Below are positions 1 to 9,393 of a DNA stretch of 64,000 bases, piece by piece (positions within the stretch are counted from its first letter, which is position 1; every line of letters begins with the position of its first letter). Made by a program: the position numbers and the translations under genes. The stretch is from Geodermatophilus siccatus (GTDB taxonomy: Bacteria; Actinomycetota; Actinomycetes; Mycobacteriales; Geodermatophilaceae), in NCBI RefSeq assembly GCF_900103785.1, contig NZ_FNHE01000013.1, forward strand, positions 1-64,000, read 5' to 3'. A model generated the notes under the pieces. That model ran no database searches, was not told the origin of the DNA, and worked only from the letters and a program-made list of their open reading frames with translations.

Positions 1-41
1 CTGCCCCGGAGACGGGGTGGGAGAGTAGGACGCCGCCGGAC
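1..41 (+). rRNA. rrf: 5S rRNA, 3' end only
   Basis: The first 41 bases match the conserved 3' end of actinobacterial 5S rRNA, with the GGGTGGGAGAGTAGG block followed by the closing CGCCGCCGGAC. The 5' two thirds lie outside the window. The window therefore opens at the distal end of an rRNA operon transcribed rightward. The exact last base is uncertain by 1-2 nt. Confidence 0.9.
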
Positions 42-50
42 AACTCCTCC

Positions 51-87
51 ATGAAGGGCCCTCACCACCACGGTGAGGGCCCTTCAT
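51..87 (+). terminator. rRNA operon terminator hairpin
   Basis: A perfect 16-bp inverted repeat (arms 51-66 and 72-87, 5-nt loop) starts 10 nt after the 5S rRNA. It has no T-tract, which is usual for actinobacterial terminators. Its position makes it the rrn terminator. Confidence 0.85.
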
Positions 88-199
88 GCATTCCCGGAAC
101 AGGCCGCCCCGCCGGCCCCCCGAGTGGCCGTGCCGCCCACGGCAGCGAGCTCCGGTCCCGTGGTGGCGGAACCGGAGCCCCCTGGGTGTCCGGCCTGCG

Positions 200-904
200 T
201 CAGGGGACGACGCGACGGATGCCGGCGAAGGCGAGTGCGCCCAGCAGCGCGGTGAGAGCGAGCGGCAGGCCGACGGTGAGGGTCATCAGCGACTGGTCGG
301 CCAGCCAGCGGCCGAGGTCCGGCCAGGCGTCCATCCAGGTGATGAGCACGGCGGCTCCGCCGAGGACGGCGATGCTGCCGATGACGAGGCCCCAGACGCC
401 GTTCGGGCCCCAGCGCTTGGACACCACGCCCATGCCCACGCCCGCCGCGATGAGGGCCAGCAGCGGAGCACCGGAGGCCGCGACCTGGGAGGCGAAGCCG
501 TCGACGTCCAACGGTGGCGGCGTCCAGAACTGCAGACCCACTCCCCAACCCCCGGTCGCCGACTCGACGACGTCCAGGAGGGCCAGGACGACGCCGAACC
601 CGAGGGCCATGCCGACGGCGACCAGGCAGGTGCCCAGGAAGTAGCTCCGCCGGCTGAGGCTGATGCCCATCGCGAACGGCATCAGCTGCGTCACCGCCTG
701 GACGAACACGACGAGCACGGTGATGTAGAGGGCGGAGACGCCGCCGGTCACGCCGTTCTCCCCCTCGAGGGAGCGGATGTCGATGATCCGCCAGACGGCC
801 CAGTTGATGGCGAAGCTGAGGGCCCCGACCGCCCAGGGCACCCCCAGGCTGACCATCGGGTGCACCAGCTGCAGACGGGCCGCGGCCAGGACACGGTTCA
901 CCAC
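200..904 (-). CDS. ABC transporter permease-like membrane protein
   Basis: A 234-residue integral membrane protein with about six hydrophobic segments (roughly residues 18-40, 58-78, 90-112, 145-165, 170-190 and 207-228) and little soluble sequence. It is the last gene of a GntR regulator / ABC ATPase / membrane protein operon. Its GTG start overlaps the end of the ATPase gene by 7 nt, so translation is probably coupled. Small permeases of this kind are the usual third component of YtrA-type GntR/ABC operons, where they form the membrane part of an exporter. The substrate cannot be read from the sequence. Function as transporter subunit is inferred from topology and context. Confidence 0.8.
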   Translation of the reverse strand: MVNRVLAAARLQLVHPMVSLGVPWAVGALSFAINWAVWRIIDIRSLEGENGVTGGVSALYITVLVVFVQAVTQLMPFAMGISLSRRSYFLGTCLVAVGMALGFGVVLALLDVVESATGGWGVGLQFWTPPPLDVDGFASQVAASGAPLLALIAAGVGMGVVSKRWGPNGVWGLVIGSIAVLGGAAVLITWMDAWPDLGRWLADQSLMTLTVGLPLALTALLGALAFAGIRRVVP

Positions 905-1824
905 GAGACCTCCTCGAGGTCGGGACGGGCGGAGGAGCCGGGGCGGGTGCTCCCCAGGCTCATGGCCACGACCAGCTGCTGGAGCGTGACCGGCTCCCAG
1001 GACAGTCCGGCGTCGACGGCGCCGTCTCCGTCGGAACCGTCCGTCAGCCGGACGACGGATCGGCTCCGGCCGGCGAGGGACTCGGAGTGCAGCAGCTCGT
1101 GCTGCTGCGCGAAGGCGGCCACCCGGTCGCTGGGGCCCGTCACGGTGACCGCGCTGCCGCGCAGCGACTCGGCGTCCGCATCGAGCACGACCCGGCCGCG
1201 GTCGATGAGCAGCACCCGCTCGAGCAGGGGTGCGATCTCCTCGATCAGGTGGGTCGAGAGCACGACCGTGCGCGGGTGCTCGGCGTAGTCGGCGAGCAGC
1301 CGGTCGTAGAACAGCTGCCGCGCCACGGCGTCCAGACCCAGGTAGGGCTCGTCGAACAGCGTGACCGGTGCCCGGGAGGCCAGGCCGACGACGATGCCGA
1401 CGGCGGAGGTCATGCCGCGGGAGAGCTTCCTGACCGGCCGCTTGACCGGCAGGTCGAAGTCGCGCAGCAGCTCGGCGGCGAGGTCGGCGTCCCAGTCGGG
1501 GTAGACCAGGGCCGCCGCGTCGAGGGCGTCGCGGACCCGGAAGTGGTCGGGGTAGCGCTGTCCCTCCTTGACGAAGCAGATCCGGGAGAGGACGCCGTCG
1601 TTCTCGTAGGGGGCGCCGCCGAGGACCTCGACCGAGCCGCTGGTCGGCAGGCGGTGGCCGGTGAGCAGCTGCATCAGCGTGGTCTTGCCGGCGCCGTTGC
1701 GGCCGAGCAGCCCGGTGATGCTGTCCCGCTCGATCACCGTGCTGACGCCGTCCAGGGCGGTGTGCCCACGGAAGCGCATGGTGACGTCGCGGACGGTGGC
1801 CGCCGCGGTGGTGGGCGGGGTCAT
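898..1824 (-). CDS. ABC transporter ATP-binding protein (YtrB-like)
   Basis: A 308-residue ATPase. The Walker A motif GRNGAGKT lies near residue 45, the signature region reads KLSRGM instead of LSGGQ, Walker B is VTLFDEPYLGLD, and the H-loop is STHLIEE. The degenerate signature and the roughly 100-residue C-terminal extension (ending EEVSW) resemble ABC ATPases coupled to GntR regulators. The ATG start overlaps the stop of the upstream gntR gene as ATGA, which favours this start over upstream in-frame alternatives. It would energise the membrane protein encoded directly downstream. Substrate unknown. Confidence 0.92.
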   Translation of the reverse strand: MTPPTTAAATVRDVTMRFRGHTALDGVSTVIERDSITGLLGRNGAGKTTLMQLLTGHRLPTSGSVEVLGGAPYENDGVLSRICFVKEGQRYPDHFRVRDALDAAALVYPDWDADLAAELLRDFDLPVKRPVRKLSRGMTSAVGIVVGLASRAPVTLFDEPYLGLDAVARQLFYDRLLADYAEHPRTVVLSTHLIEEIAPLLERVLLIDRGRVVLDADAESLRGSAVTVTGPSDRVAAFAQQHELLHSESLAGRSRSVVRLTDGSDGDGAVDAGLSWEPVTLQQLVVAMSLGSTRPGSSARPDLEEVSW

Positions 1825-2183
1825 CGCTGCTCCTCCCAGCTGCCGATCATGGCGGTGAGCTCGTGGACGGAGATGCCGAGCTTGCGGGCCTCGGCCATCA
1901 GCGGGCTGACGTACTGGTCGGCGAACTCGCTGCGCCGGCGCTTGAGCAGCTGTTCGCGGGCGCCGGTGGCGACGAACATCCCGACTCCTCGTCTCTTGTA
2001 GAGGACCCCGTCGGCCACCAGCTGGTTGAGCCCCTTCGCGGCGGTGGCGGGGTTGATGCGGTGGAAGGCACTGAGCTCGTTGGACGAGGGCGCCTGGCTC
2101 TCCTCGGCGAGTGAGCCGTCGACGATCGCGTTCTCGATCTGCGCCGCGACCTGCCGGAAGATCGGGCCCGCGTCCTCGTTCAC
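1821..2183 (-). CDS. GntR-family regulator, YtrA subfamily
   Basis: A 120-residue protein. The N-terminal winged helix-turn-helix (about residues 10-75) has the typical sequence around [19 protein letters not shown]. Only a short helical tail of about 45 residues follows instead of a FadR/HutC effector domain. That short tail defines the YtrA subfamily, whose members usually repress an adjacent ABC operon. It is the first gene of the operon, starts with GTG, and overlaps the ATPase gene. The perfect palindrome at 2226-2249, about 43 nt upstream of the start, is the likely operator. The inducing signal is unknown; in related systems it is often cell-envelope stress. Confidence 0.92.
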   Translation of the reverse strand: MNEDAGPIFRQVAAQIENAIVDGSLAEESQAPSSNELSAFHRINPATAAKGLNQLVADGVLYKRRGVGMFVATGAREQLLKRRRSEFADQYVSPLMAEARKLGISVHELTAMIGSWEEQR

Positions 2184-2225
2184 GGCGCGGTCCCGGTGTG
2201 CCGACCAGGGGCCTCGCGGTCCCTG

Positions 2226-2249
2226 GGTTCATTACTCATGTAATGAACC
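2226..2249. promoter_or_regulatory. Probable GntR operator palindrome
   Basis: A perfect inverted repeat of two 10-bp arms (GGTTCATTAC / GTAATGAACC) separated by TCAT. It is AT-rich against a GC-rich background and lies between the divergent gntR and ureA genes. It is the best candidate for autoregulation by the GntR protein. ureA starts about 100 nt away on the other strand, so an effect on urease is possible but less likely. Confidence 0.75.
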
Positions 2250-2351
2250 GTAGAGGTGGTGCCCGGCCGTGGGCAAGCCCTCCGCGCGCAACGTCGCTGT
2301 CACACGGTGCCGCTAGCGTCCGGGCTCCGCCCACGTCCGGAGGTCTCCCGC

Positions 2352-2654
2352 GTGCACCTCTCCCCGCACGAACAGGAACGGCTGCTGCTCTCCTACGCCG
2401 CCGAGCTGGCCCGCCGACGGCGGGCGCGGGGGCTGCGGCTCAACCTCCCGGAGGCGACGGCGATCGTCACCGACCACGTCCTCGAGGGCGCCCGCGACGG
2501 CGTGCTGGTGGCCGAGCTGATGCAGTCCGGCCGCACGGTGCTCGCCCGGGACGACGTGATGGACGGCGTCCCGGAGCTGCTGGAGGAGGTGCAGGTGGAG
2601 GCGACCTTCCCGGACGGGACCAAGCTCGTGACCGTCCACCACCCCATCCCGTGA
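2352..2654 (+). CDS. ureA: Urease subunit gamma
   Basis: A 100-residue protein, the standard length of UreA, opening [12 protein letters not shown] and containing the family motifs around [10 protein letters not shown] and [20 protein letters not shown]. Together with UreB and UreC it forms the nickel urease that hydrolyses urea to ammonia and carbamate in the cytoplasm. The GTG start is chosen because a GGAGGT ribosome binding site lies 7 nt upstream (2339-2344) and because longer in-frame starts exceed the family length. A TAGCGT -10 candidate lies at 2314-2319. It is the first gene of ureABCFGD and overlaps ureB by four bases. Confidence 0.97.
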   Translation: MHLSPHEQERLLLSYAAELARRRRARGLRLNLPEATAIVTDHVLEGARDGVLVAELMQSGRTVLARDDVMDGVPELLEEVQVEATFPDGTKLVTVHHPIP

Positions 2655-2952
2655 TCCCCGGTGAGGTCCTCGCGGCCGAGGGGACGATCGAGACGCTGCC
2701 GGGCGTGCGGCGGATCGAGGCCGAGGTGACCAACACCGGCGACCGGCCGGTGCAGGTGGGGTCGCACTTCCACTTCGCGCAGGCCAACCGAGCACTGGAG
2801 TTCGACCGCGCATCCGCGCACGGTCACCGCCTCGACGTCGCGGCGGGCACCGCCGTCCGCTTCGAGCCGGGGATCACCCGCACCGTGACCCTGGTCCCGT
2901 TGGCCGGGGCGCGCGTCGTCCCCGGGCTCACCGCCGAAGGGGGCCTGTCCTA

Positions 2953-2953
<1 letters not shown>
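2651..2953 (+). CDS. ureB: Urease subunit beta
   Basis: A 100-residue UreB with the family opening IPGEVL and the conserved [21 protein letters not shown] block, which packs against the UreC active site. The GTG start overlaps the ureA stop (GTGA). Its TAG stop overlaps the ureC start by one base. Separate ureA and ureB genes are the usual bacterial arrangement, unlike the fused form of Helicobacter. Confidence 0.97.
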
Positions 2954-4673
<1,720 letters not shown>

Positions 4674-4674
<1 letters not shown>

Positions 4675-5399
4675 TGACGGCAGCGCTCCTGACCCTGGCC
4701 GACTCCCGGCTGCCGGCCGGCGGGCACACGCACTCCGGCGGCGTGGAACAGGCGATCGCGGCCGGGGTCGTGCACGACCCGGCGACGCTCACGGCGTTCC
4801 TGCGGCGTCGCCTGCACACGGCGGGCGCCGTGGCTGCCGGACTGGCGGCCGCGGCGACGGCACTGTCGTCCTCCGGACGACACCGCGGCCAGGTGCCGTT
4901 CCCGGTTGCGCTGAGCCCTGCCAGCTGCTCCTCGGGGGAGTCTCCGGCCCCCGCCTCGTCGGAGCTCGTCGCTGCGCTCCTGTCCCTGGATGCGGAGGCC
5001 GACGCGCGGACCCCGTCACCGGCACTGCGGGCGGCGTCCCGGCAGCAGGGGCGCGGGCTGGTCCGCGTGGGGCGGCGCGCCTGGCCCTCGCCGGTCTGGG
5101 ACGCGCTGCCCGAACGGCCGCACTCCCCGCTCGCCCTGGGCGTCGCCGCCGCGGTGGCCGGGCTGACGCCGCGGGACGCCGCCGCGGCCGCCGCGTACCT
5201 GTCGGTCAGCGGTCCGGCGACCGCCGCCCAGCGGCTGCTGGCCATGGACCCGCTCGCCGTCGCCGCCCTCACCGCCCGCCTGGCCCCGGAGATCGACGAG
5301 GTCGCCACGGCGGACGGCGTCCCGGCGGCGGCGGACCCCCTGCTCGACCTGCTCGCCGAGGTGCACGCCGCACGGAAGGACCGGTTCTTCGCCTCATGA
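4674..5399 (+). CDS. ureF: Urease accessory protein UreF with an internal insert
   Basis: A 241-residue UreF, the GTPase-gating member of the UreD-UreF-UreG nickel-insertion complex. Family motifs are DSRLPAGGHTHSGGVEQA at the N-terminus, LDAEADARTPSPALRAASRQQGR in the middle, and a conserved C-terminus ending AARKDRFF. Actinobacterial UreF is usually 210-225 residues. The excess is a Ser/Pro/Ala-rich stretch at about residues 63-102 (bases 4860-4979), where the canonical protein has a short helix connection. The coding frame is intact across it. The ATG overlaps the ureC stop. The protein is probably functional, but the insert deserves attention. Confidence 0.93.
4860..4979 (+). repeat. Low-complexity in-frame insert in ureF resembling intergenic repeats
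   Basis: About 120 bases encode a Ser/Pro/Ala-rich segment with no counterpart in typical UreF. The part around 4928-4955 shares the core TCCTCGGGG-AG-CTCCGGCCCCC with an intergenic segment at about 20488-20515. It also contains a small inverted repeat (GTCGTC / GACGAC). It looks like an intergenic repeat captured in frame. Boundaries are approximate. Confidence 0.45.
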
Positions 5400-5417
5400 A
5401 CCCGATCGGGAGTCCCC

Positions 5418-6107
5418 ATGCCGCCTGACCACAACCTGGACGACTACGTCGACGCGCCCGCGCCGCACCGGCACTCCCCGGAGGGCAGGCCTGGACCCCT
5501 GCGGATCGGCCTCGGCGGACCCGTGGGATCCGGCAAGACGGCGCTGGCCGCGGCGCTGTGCCGCACGCTGGGGCCGGAGTACGACCTCGCCGTCGTGACC
5601 AACGACATCTACACGACCGAGGACGCCGACTTCCTGCGCCGCAACGCCGTCCTCCCCGACGACCGGATTGAGGCGGTGCAGACGGGGTGCTGCCCGCACA
5701 CCGCGATCCGCGACGACATCACCGCCAACCTCGACGCCGTCGAGCTGCTCGAGGCCCGGCACCCGGGGCTGGAGCTGGTGCTCGTCGAGTCCGGCGGGGA
5801 CAACCTGACGGCCAGCTTCAGCTACGGCCTGGTCGACGTGCAGGTGTTCGTGATCGACGTGGCCGGCGGCGACAAGGTGCCGCGCAAGGGCGGTCCCGGG
5901 GTCACCGCCGCCGACCTGCTGGTGGTCAACAAGACCGACCTCGCCCCGCTGGTCGGCGCCGACCTGGGGGTCATGCGACGGGACGCGGACGCGGTGCGCG
6001 GCGGCAGGCCGACGCTGCTCGTCTCGCTGCGCGAGGACCCGAGCGCGGCCGCGGTGGCCGACTGGGTGCGCGAGCAGATCAGGGCCCGCAGCGTGCAACC
6101 CGCGTGA
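5418..6107 (+). CDS. ureG: Urease accessory GTPase UreG
   Basis: A 229-residue SIMIBI GTPase. The P-loop GPVGSGKT is at residues 34-41, with [15 protein letters not shown] after it. The nickel-binding Cys-Pro-His lies in [11 protein letters not shown] (residues 90-100), then ESGGDN near 124 and the NKTD specificity motif. UreG delivers nickel to UreC. The N-terminal 28 residues carry four histidines (DHN, PHRHS), modest beside true His-rich UreG proteins, and may compensate slightly for the missing UreE. An ATG start follows a GGGAG ribosome binding site. It overlaps ureD by GTGA. Confidence 0.97.
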   Translation: MPPDHNLDDYVDAPAPHRHSPEGRPGPLRIGLGGPVGSGKTALAAALCRTLGPEYDLAVVTNDIYTTEDADFLRRNAVLPDDRIEAVQTGCCPHTAIRDDITANLDAVELLEARHPGLELVLVESGGDNLTASFSYGLVDVQVFVIDVAGGDKVPRKGGPGVTAADLLVVNKTDLAPLVGADLGVMRRDADAVRGGRPTLLVSLREDPSAAAVADWVREQIRARSVQPA

Positions 6108-6811
6108 GGACGCTCGTCGAGGTCGTCGCCTGCCGCGGCCCCGGCGGGCGCACCGTGCTGCCGGTGGTCCGCGCGGGCGGGCAGTACGCCGTCCGCCGGA
6201 CCGGCCCGGGGACGGTGCACCTCGTCGCCACCGCCTTCGGCCCGCTCGGCGGGGACGACGTGACGGTCCGGCTGGTCGTGGAGGAGGGCGCCCGGCTGTG
6301 CGTGCGCTCGGTCGCCGCGGCGGTCGCGCTGCCCTCCCGCGGCGCCGCCCGGCCGTCGGTGCAGCGCATCCGGGCCACCGTGGCCGGGGAGCTCGACCTG
6401 GCGCCGGAGCCGACCGTCGTCGCCGCGCGCGCCCGGCACGTCGCGGAGCTGGAGGCGGAACTCGGGCCCGACGGCGTGCTCACCGCCGCGGAGCAGGTGC
6501 TGCTCGGACGGCGGGGCGAGGAGCCCGGCCGCTGGACCGGCACCACGCGGGTGGTCCGCGCCGGCCGGCCGCTGCTGCACACCACGGTCGACCTCGGGCC
6601 GGGCGCCCCGGCCTGGCTTCCGCCGGTGGCTCCGCGGGCGTACGCCTCCACCGTGCACACGGGCAGCGACGAGCGGCCGGTCGCCACGGGGGAGGACGCC
6701 GTCCGGCTGCCGCTGCCCGGCGGGTGGACGGCGACGGCGTGGGGCACCGAGCTGCACCGGGTCGCCGGTGCGGTGGCCGGCCTCACCGCCCCTGAGCGGG
6801 AGACCGCCTGA
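6104..6811 (+). CDS. ureD: Urease accessory protein UreD
   Basis: A 235-residue UreD/UreH-type chaperone, the most divergent urease accessory protein. Recognisable parts are the central [16 protein letters not shown] block, the [12 protein letters not shown] segment and [16 protein letters not shown]. It would bind apo-urease and UreF to form the nickel channel. The GTG start overlaps the ureG stop. It is the last gene of the operon. No ureE gene follows, as is common in actinobacteria. Tandem hairpins begin 35 nt downstream. Confidence 0.93.
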   Translation: MRTLVEVVACRGPGGRTVLPVVRAGGQYAVRRTGPGTVHLVATAFGPLGGDDVTVRLVVEEGARLCVRSVAAAVALPSRGAARPSVQRIRATVAGELDLAPEPTVVAARARHVAELEAELGPDGVLTAAEQVLLGRRGEEPGRWTGTTRVVRAGRPLLHTTVDLGPGAPAWLPPVAPRAYASTVHTGSDERPVATGEDAVRLPLPGGWTATAWGTELHRVAGAVAGLTAPERETA

Positions 6812-6846
6812 GGTGAGGTCGCGAGCCTCCCGACGGGCAGAGCCGC

Positions 6847-6910
6847 GCCCCCCGTCGCCCGCACCTGCGGGGGGCTGCGAGGGCGCGCCCCCTCCCCGGG
6901 TGCCTCGCAG
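6847..6910. terminator. Tandem hairpins after the urease operon
   Basis: Two GC-rich stem-loops stand between the convergent ureD and the small gene ending at 6956. The first has 8-bp arms at 6847-6854 and 6868-6875; the second has 8-bp arms CTGCGAGG / CCTCGCAG at 6875-6882 and 6903-6910. They could terminate transcription in both directions. Confidence 0.55.
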
Positions 6911-6955
6911 GCCCGGGGACGCCGAGGAGCCGGGCTCCCTGCAGGAGGTCCTCTC

Positions 6956-7117
6956 TCAGCTGCGCTGCTCGCCCTCCTCGCGGGCGGCCTGGTCGAGCAC
7001 CTGGGGGTCGTCCTGGACGCCGCCCGCGGGGTCGGCGTTGCCGAGGGCCGTCTCGGCGGGCAGCTGCTCGACGTGCTCGCGGGCGCGCTCGCGCAGGTCG
7101 TCGGTGGGTTCGGACAC
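6956..7117 (-). CDS. Small polar protein, unknown function
   Basis: A 53-residue, strongly acidic protein without cysteines or hydrophobic segments, beginning SEPTDDLRERAREHVEQL. The GTG start follows a clear GAGGAGG ribosome binding site at about 9 nt, and codon third positions are almost all G or C. These two signs make it a real gene despite its size. It lies between the convergent urease operon and the divergent allantoicase gene. No domain recognised. Confidence 0.7.
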   Translation of the reverse strand: MSEPTDDLRERAREHVEQLPAETALGNADPAGGVQDDPQVLDQAAREEGEQRS

Positions 7118-7213
7118 GGGTCCTCCTCGAGGGCGACTGGTCGGGCACCGGTGCCCTACCCGCCCCGTGCCACAGTGACCCCCCGCGCGACCCTGCGACC
7201 GGCGAGGAGCCCG

Positions 7214-8335
7214 ATGAGCGATCCCACCCGCCTGCCCGACCTGGCCAGCCGCGCGCTGGGCGGAGCGGTCCTCGCGGCCAACGACGAGTCCTTCGCCGCC
7301 AAGGAGAACCTGGTGCTGCCGCACCCGGCGCAGGCGCTGCCCGGCTTCGGCCACCGCGGCAAGGAGTACGACGGCTGGGAGACCCGGCGCCGGCGCTCCC
7401 CGGGGTCGGACTGGGCGATCGTCCGCCTGGGCGTGCCGGGCATCGTGTCGGCGGTCGTGGTCGACACCGCGCACTTCACGGGCAACTTCCCGCCGCAGGC
7501 GTCGGTCGAGTGCGCAGCGGTCGAGGGCCACCCCACCGTCGCCGAGCTCGAGCGCGCCGACTGGCAGCCGCTCCTGCCGCTGTCGGACCTCGCCGGCGAC
7601 ACCGCCAACACCTTCCCGGTCGACTCGGCCCGGCGGGTCACCCACGTGCGGTTGACCATCACGCCCGACGGTGGCGTGGCCCGGCTGCGGGTGCACGGCA
7701 CCGCCGTCCCCGACCCGCGCCTGCTGGACGCCGGCCCGGTCGACCTGGCCGCGCTGGAGAACGGCGCCCTGGTGACCGGGGTGAGCGACGCCTTCTACGG
7801 CCGCCCGGTGCAGCTCGTGTCGCCGGGGCTCGCCCGGTCGATGGGGGAGGGCTGGGAGACCCGCCGGCGGCGCGGGGAGGGCAACGACTGGGTGGAGCTG
7901 TCGCTGGCCTGCGAGGGCGTGGTCACCCTCGCCGAGCTGGACACCTCGTACTTCCTGGGCAACGCGCCCGGGTCTGCGTCCCTCACCGGCAGCGGCCCGG
8001 ACGGCGAGGTCGTCGTCCTGCCGCGGACCCGGCTGCAGCCCGACACCCGGCACCGCTTGGTCCTCGACGGTGGCCCGGCGGTGGACCGGGTGCGGCTGGA
8101 CGTCTTCCCGGACGGCGGCATGGCGCGGCTGCGGCTGTGGGGCCGGCCGACCGCTGCCGGGCGCGAGGCGCTGGGACGGCGCTGGTTCGACGCGCTGCCC
8201 GACGTCCAGGCGCTGGAGGTCCTGCAGGGGGCAGGGGTGGCGCCGGCCGAGGCCGGCCGGCTGGTCGGGGCCCGCCCACTGGGCGCGGACCTGACCCCGC
8301 CGGTGGCCCGGCTGGTGCAGGGTCGCGGGCGGTGA
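7214..8335 (+). CDS. alc: Allantoicase
   Basis: A 373-residue protein built of two homologous allantoicase jelly-roll repeats. The first contains KEYDGWETRRRRSPGSDWAI, DTAHFTGNFP and VTHVRLTITPDGGVARLRVHG. The second repeats these as GEGWETRRRRGEGNDWVE, DTSYFLGNAP and VRLDVFPDGGMARLRLWG. The enzyme cleaves allantoate to ureidoglycolate and urea in purine degradation. About 45 residues after the second repeat form an extra C-terminal tail (RWFDALPDVQALEVLQGAG). The ATG start has GAGGAG upstream. The nearby urease operon can hydrolyse the urea produced, so the context supports the call. Confidence 0.95.
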   Translation: MSDPTRLPDLASRALGGAVLAANDESFAAKENLVLPHPAQALPGFGHRGKEYDGWETRRRRSPGSDWAIVRLGVPGIVSAVVVDTAHFTGNFPPQASVECAAVEGHPTVAELERADWQPLLPLSDLAGDTANTFPVDSARRVTHVRLTITPDGGVARLRVHGTAVPDPRLLDAGPVDLAALENGALVTGVSDAFYGRPVQLVSPGLARSMGEGWETRRRRGEGNDWVELSLACEGVVTLAELDTSYFLGNAPGSASLTGSGPDGEVVVLPRTRLQPDTRHRLVLDGGPAVDRVRLDVFPDGGMARLRLWGRPTAAGREALGRRWFDALPDVQALEVLQGAGVAPAEAGRLVGARPLGADLTPPVARLVQGRGR

Positions 8336-8367
8336 GCGAAGCGGTCCGGTGCACCAGGGGGCGCCGC

Positions 8368-8373
8368 TAGGGT
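8368..8373 (+). promoter_or_regulatory. -10 box TAGGGT, leaderless start
   Basis: TAGGGT ends 6 nt before the GTG of the lipoprotein gene at 8380. This spacing places the transcription start at the start codon, so the mRNA would be leaderless. Confidence 0.65.
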
Positions 8374-8379
8374 TCGCCC

Positions 8380-8673
8380 GTGCCGCGCCGCCTCCTGCTG
8401 CTCGCCGTCGCGCCCGTGCTGGGGCTCGGCCTGACCGCCTGCGGCTCGTCGATCGGGAAGGACGAGCTGGAGACACAGGTCGCCAGCACCCTCGAGTCCC
8501 AGTTCGGCGTCGCCGCCGACGTCTCCTGCCCCGGCGACCTCGACGCCGAGGTGGACGCCACGACCGAGTGCTCGGCCACCGATCCGGACACCGGCGAGAA
8601 GATCGGGCTGCGGATCACCGTCACCTCGGTCGAGGGCGACACGGCGGACTTCGCCATCGAGCCGGTCGACTGA
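8380..8673 (+). CDS. DUF4333-type lipoprotein
   Basis: A 97-residue exported lipoprotein. Residues 1-20 form a signal peptide with lipobox LTAC. The mature part matches the DUF4333 pattern: a helix ending in SQFGVAADVSCPGDLDAEVDATTECSA, with the paired cysteines typical of the family. Such proteins are anchored to the outer face of the actinobacterial membrane and have no established function. The GTG start is set by the leaderless promoter. Confidence 0.85.
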   Translation: MPRRLLLLAVAPVLGLGLTACGSSIGKDELETQVASTLESQFGVAADVSCPGDLDAEVDATTECSATDPDTGEKIGLRITVTSVEGDTADFAIEPVD

Positions 8674-8697
8674 CCGGCACCCTCGGCTGAGTCGGGG

Positions 8698-9189
8698 ATG
8701 GCATACGCGTCCGAGCCGTGGTCGGAGCTCTACGTCGCCATGGCGGGAGCCGCCGCCGCGCTGCTCGGCCTGCTGTTCGTCGCCGTCTCCATCAACCTCG
8801 AGCAGGTGCTGCGGATCGCCTGGCTGCCGTTGCGGGCCGGGGAGACCCTCGGGGTGCTGGTGGTCCTGCTGACGACCGCGGTCTTCGTGCTCGTCCCGGG
8901 CCAGTCCCCGACGGCGCTCGGGCTGGAGCTGGCCGGCACCGGCCTGGTGCTGATCGGCTGGGACGGGGCGCTGCGGGTCCGACGCGGGCGGCCCGCGGGC
9001 GCGCAGGCACGCAGCATCGTCGTCCCCGCGGTGATCGTGGCCTGCACCGGTGCGCCCCTGGTGACGGCGGGCGCGACGCTGGTCGCGGGCGCCGGCGGCG
9101 GGCTGTACTGGACGGTGCCCGCGCTGGTGGCCGGTTTCGTGGGCGCCGTGTTCAACGCGTGGGTGCTGCTGGTCGAGATCCTGCGCTGA
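8698..9189 (+). CDS. Hypothetical membrane protein
   Basis: A 163-residue protein with about five hydrophobic segments (roughly residues 12-32, 48-66, 72-90, 103-125 and 132-160) and one basic loop (RVRRGRPAG). No family is recognised with certainty. It is co-directional with the lipoprotein gene (24 nt gap) and followed by the deaminase remnant after 3 nt. No sign of decay. Confidence 0.8.
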   Translation: MAYASEPWSELYVAMAGAAAALLGLLFVAVSINLEQVLRIAWLPLRAGETLGVLVVLLTTAVFVLVPGQSPTALGLELAGTGLVLIGWDGALRVRRGRPAGAQARSIVVPAVIVACTGAPLVTAGATLVAGAGGGLYWTVPALVAGFVGAVFNAWVLLVEILR

Positions 9190-9192
9190 CAC

Positions 9193-9375
9193 GTGACCGG
9201 GACACCGGCGGGCAACCCGGTCGAGGGCTGGCTGCGCTGCGGCCCGGTCGCCGCGCGGCACACCGTCGTCGCGGGACGGTTCGTCGTCGAGGACGGCGTC
9301 CCCGTGCACCCGGGCCTCGACGATCAGCTCACCGTCCGCCGCCGGGTGTCCGCGCGCACGCAGGCCGCCGTCTGA
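9193..9375 (+). pseudogene. C-terminal remnant of an 8-oxoguanine/guanine deaminase-type amidohydrolase
   Basis: The 60 codons read like the very end of a metal-dependent amidohydrolase: a D/NPVEGWLRCGPVAARHTVVAG stretch followed by RFVVEDGVPVHP and a basic tail. In full enzymes of the 8-oxoguanine deaminase / chlorohydrolase family this is the last beta-sandwich strand region after roughly 390 residues of barrel. The barrel, with its metal-binding histidines, is absent; the upstream gene is an unrelated membrane protein. I infer a deletion remnant. The context (allantoicase, urease) fits a former purine catabolism gene. It could still be translated from the GTG at 9193. Confidence 0.6.
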
Positions 9376-9393
9376 GGAGGACGGGGTCCCTCC

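Noticed and set aside
1-200. A tRNA gene after the 5S rRNA
   Set aside because: Apart from the terminator hairpin there is no cloverleaf-like sequence or CCA end between 41 and 200.
2256-2351. An N-terminal extension of ureA from GTG 2256
   Set aside because: It adds 32 residues with no family match, and the GGAGGT site sits before GTG 2352.
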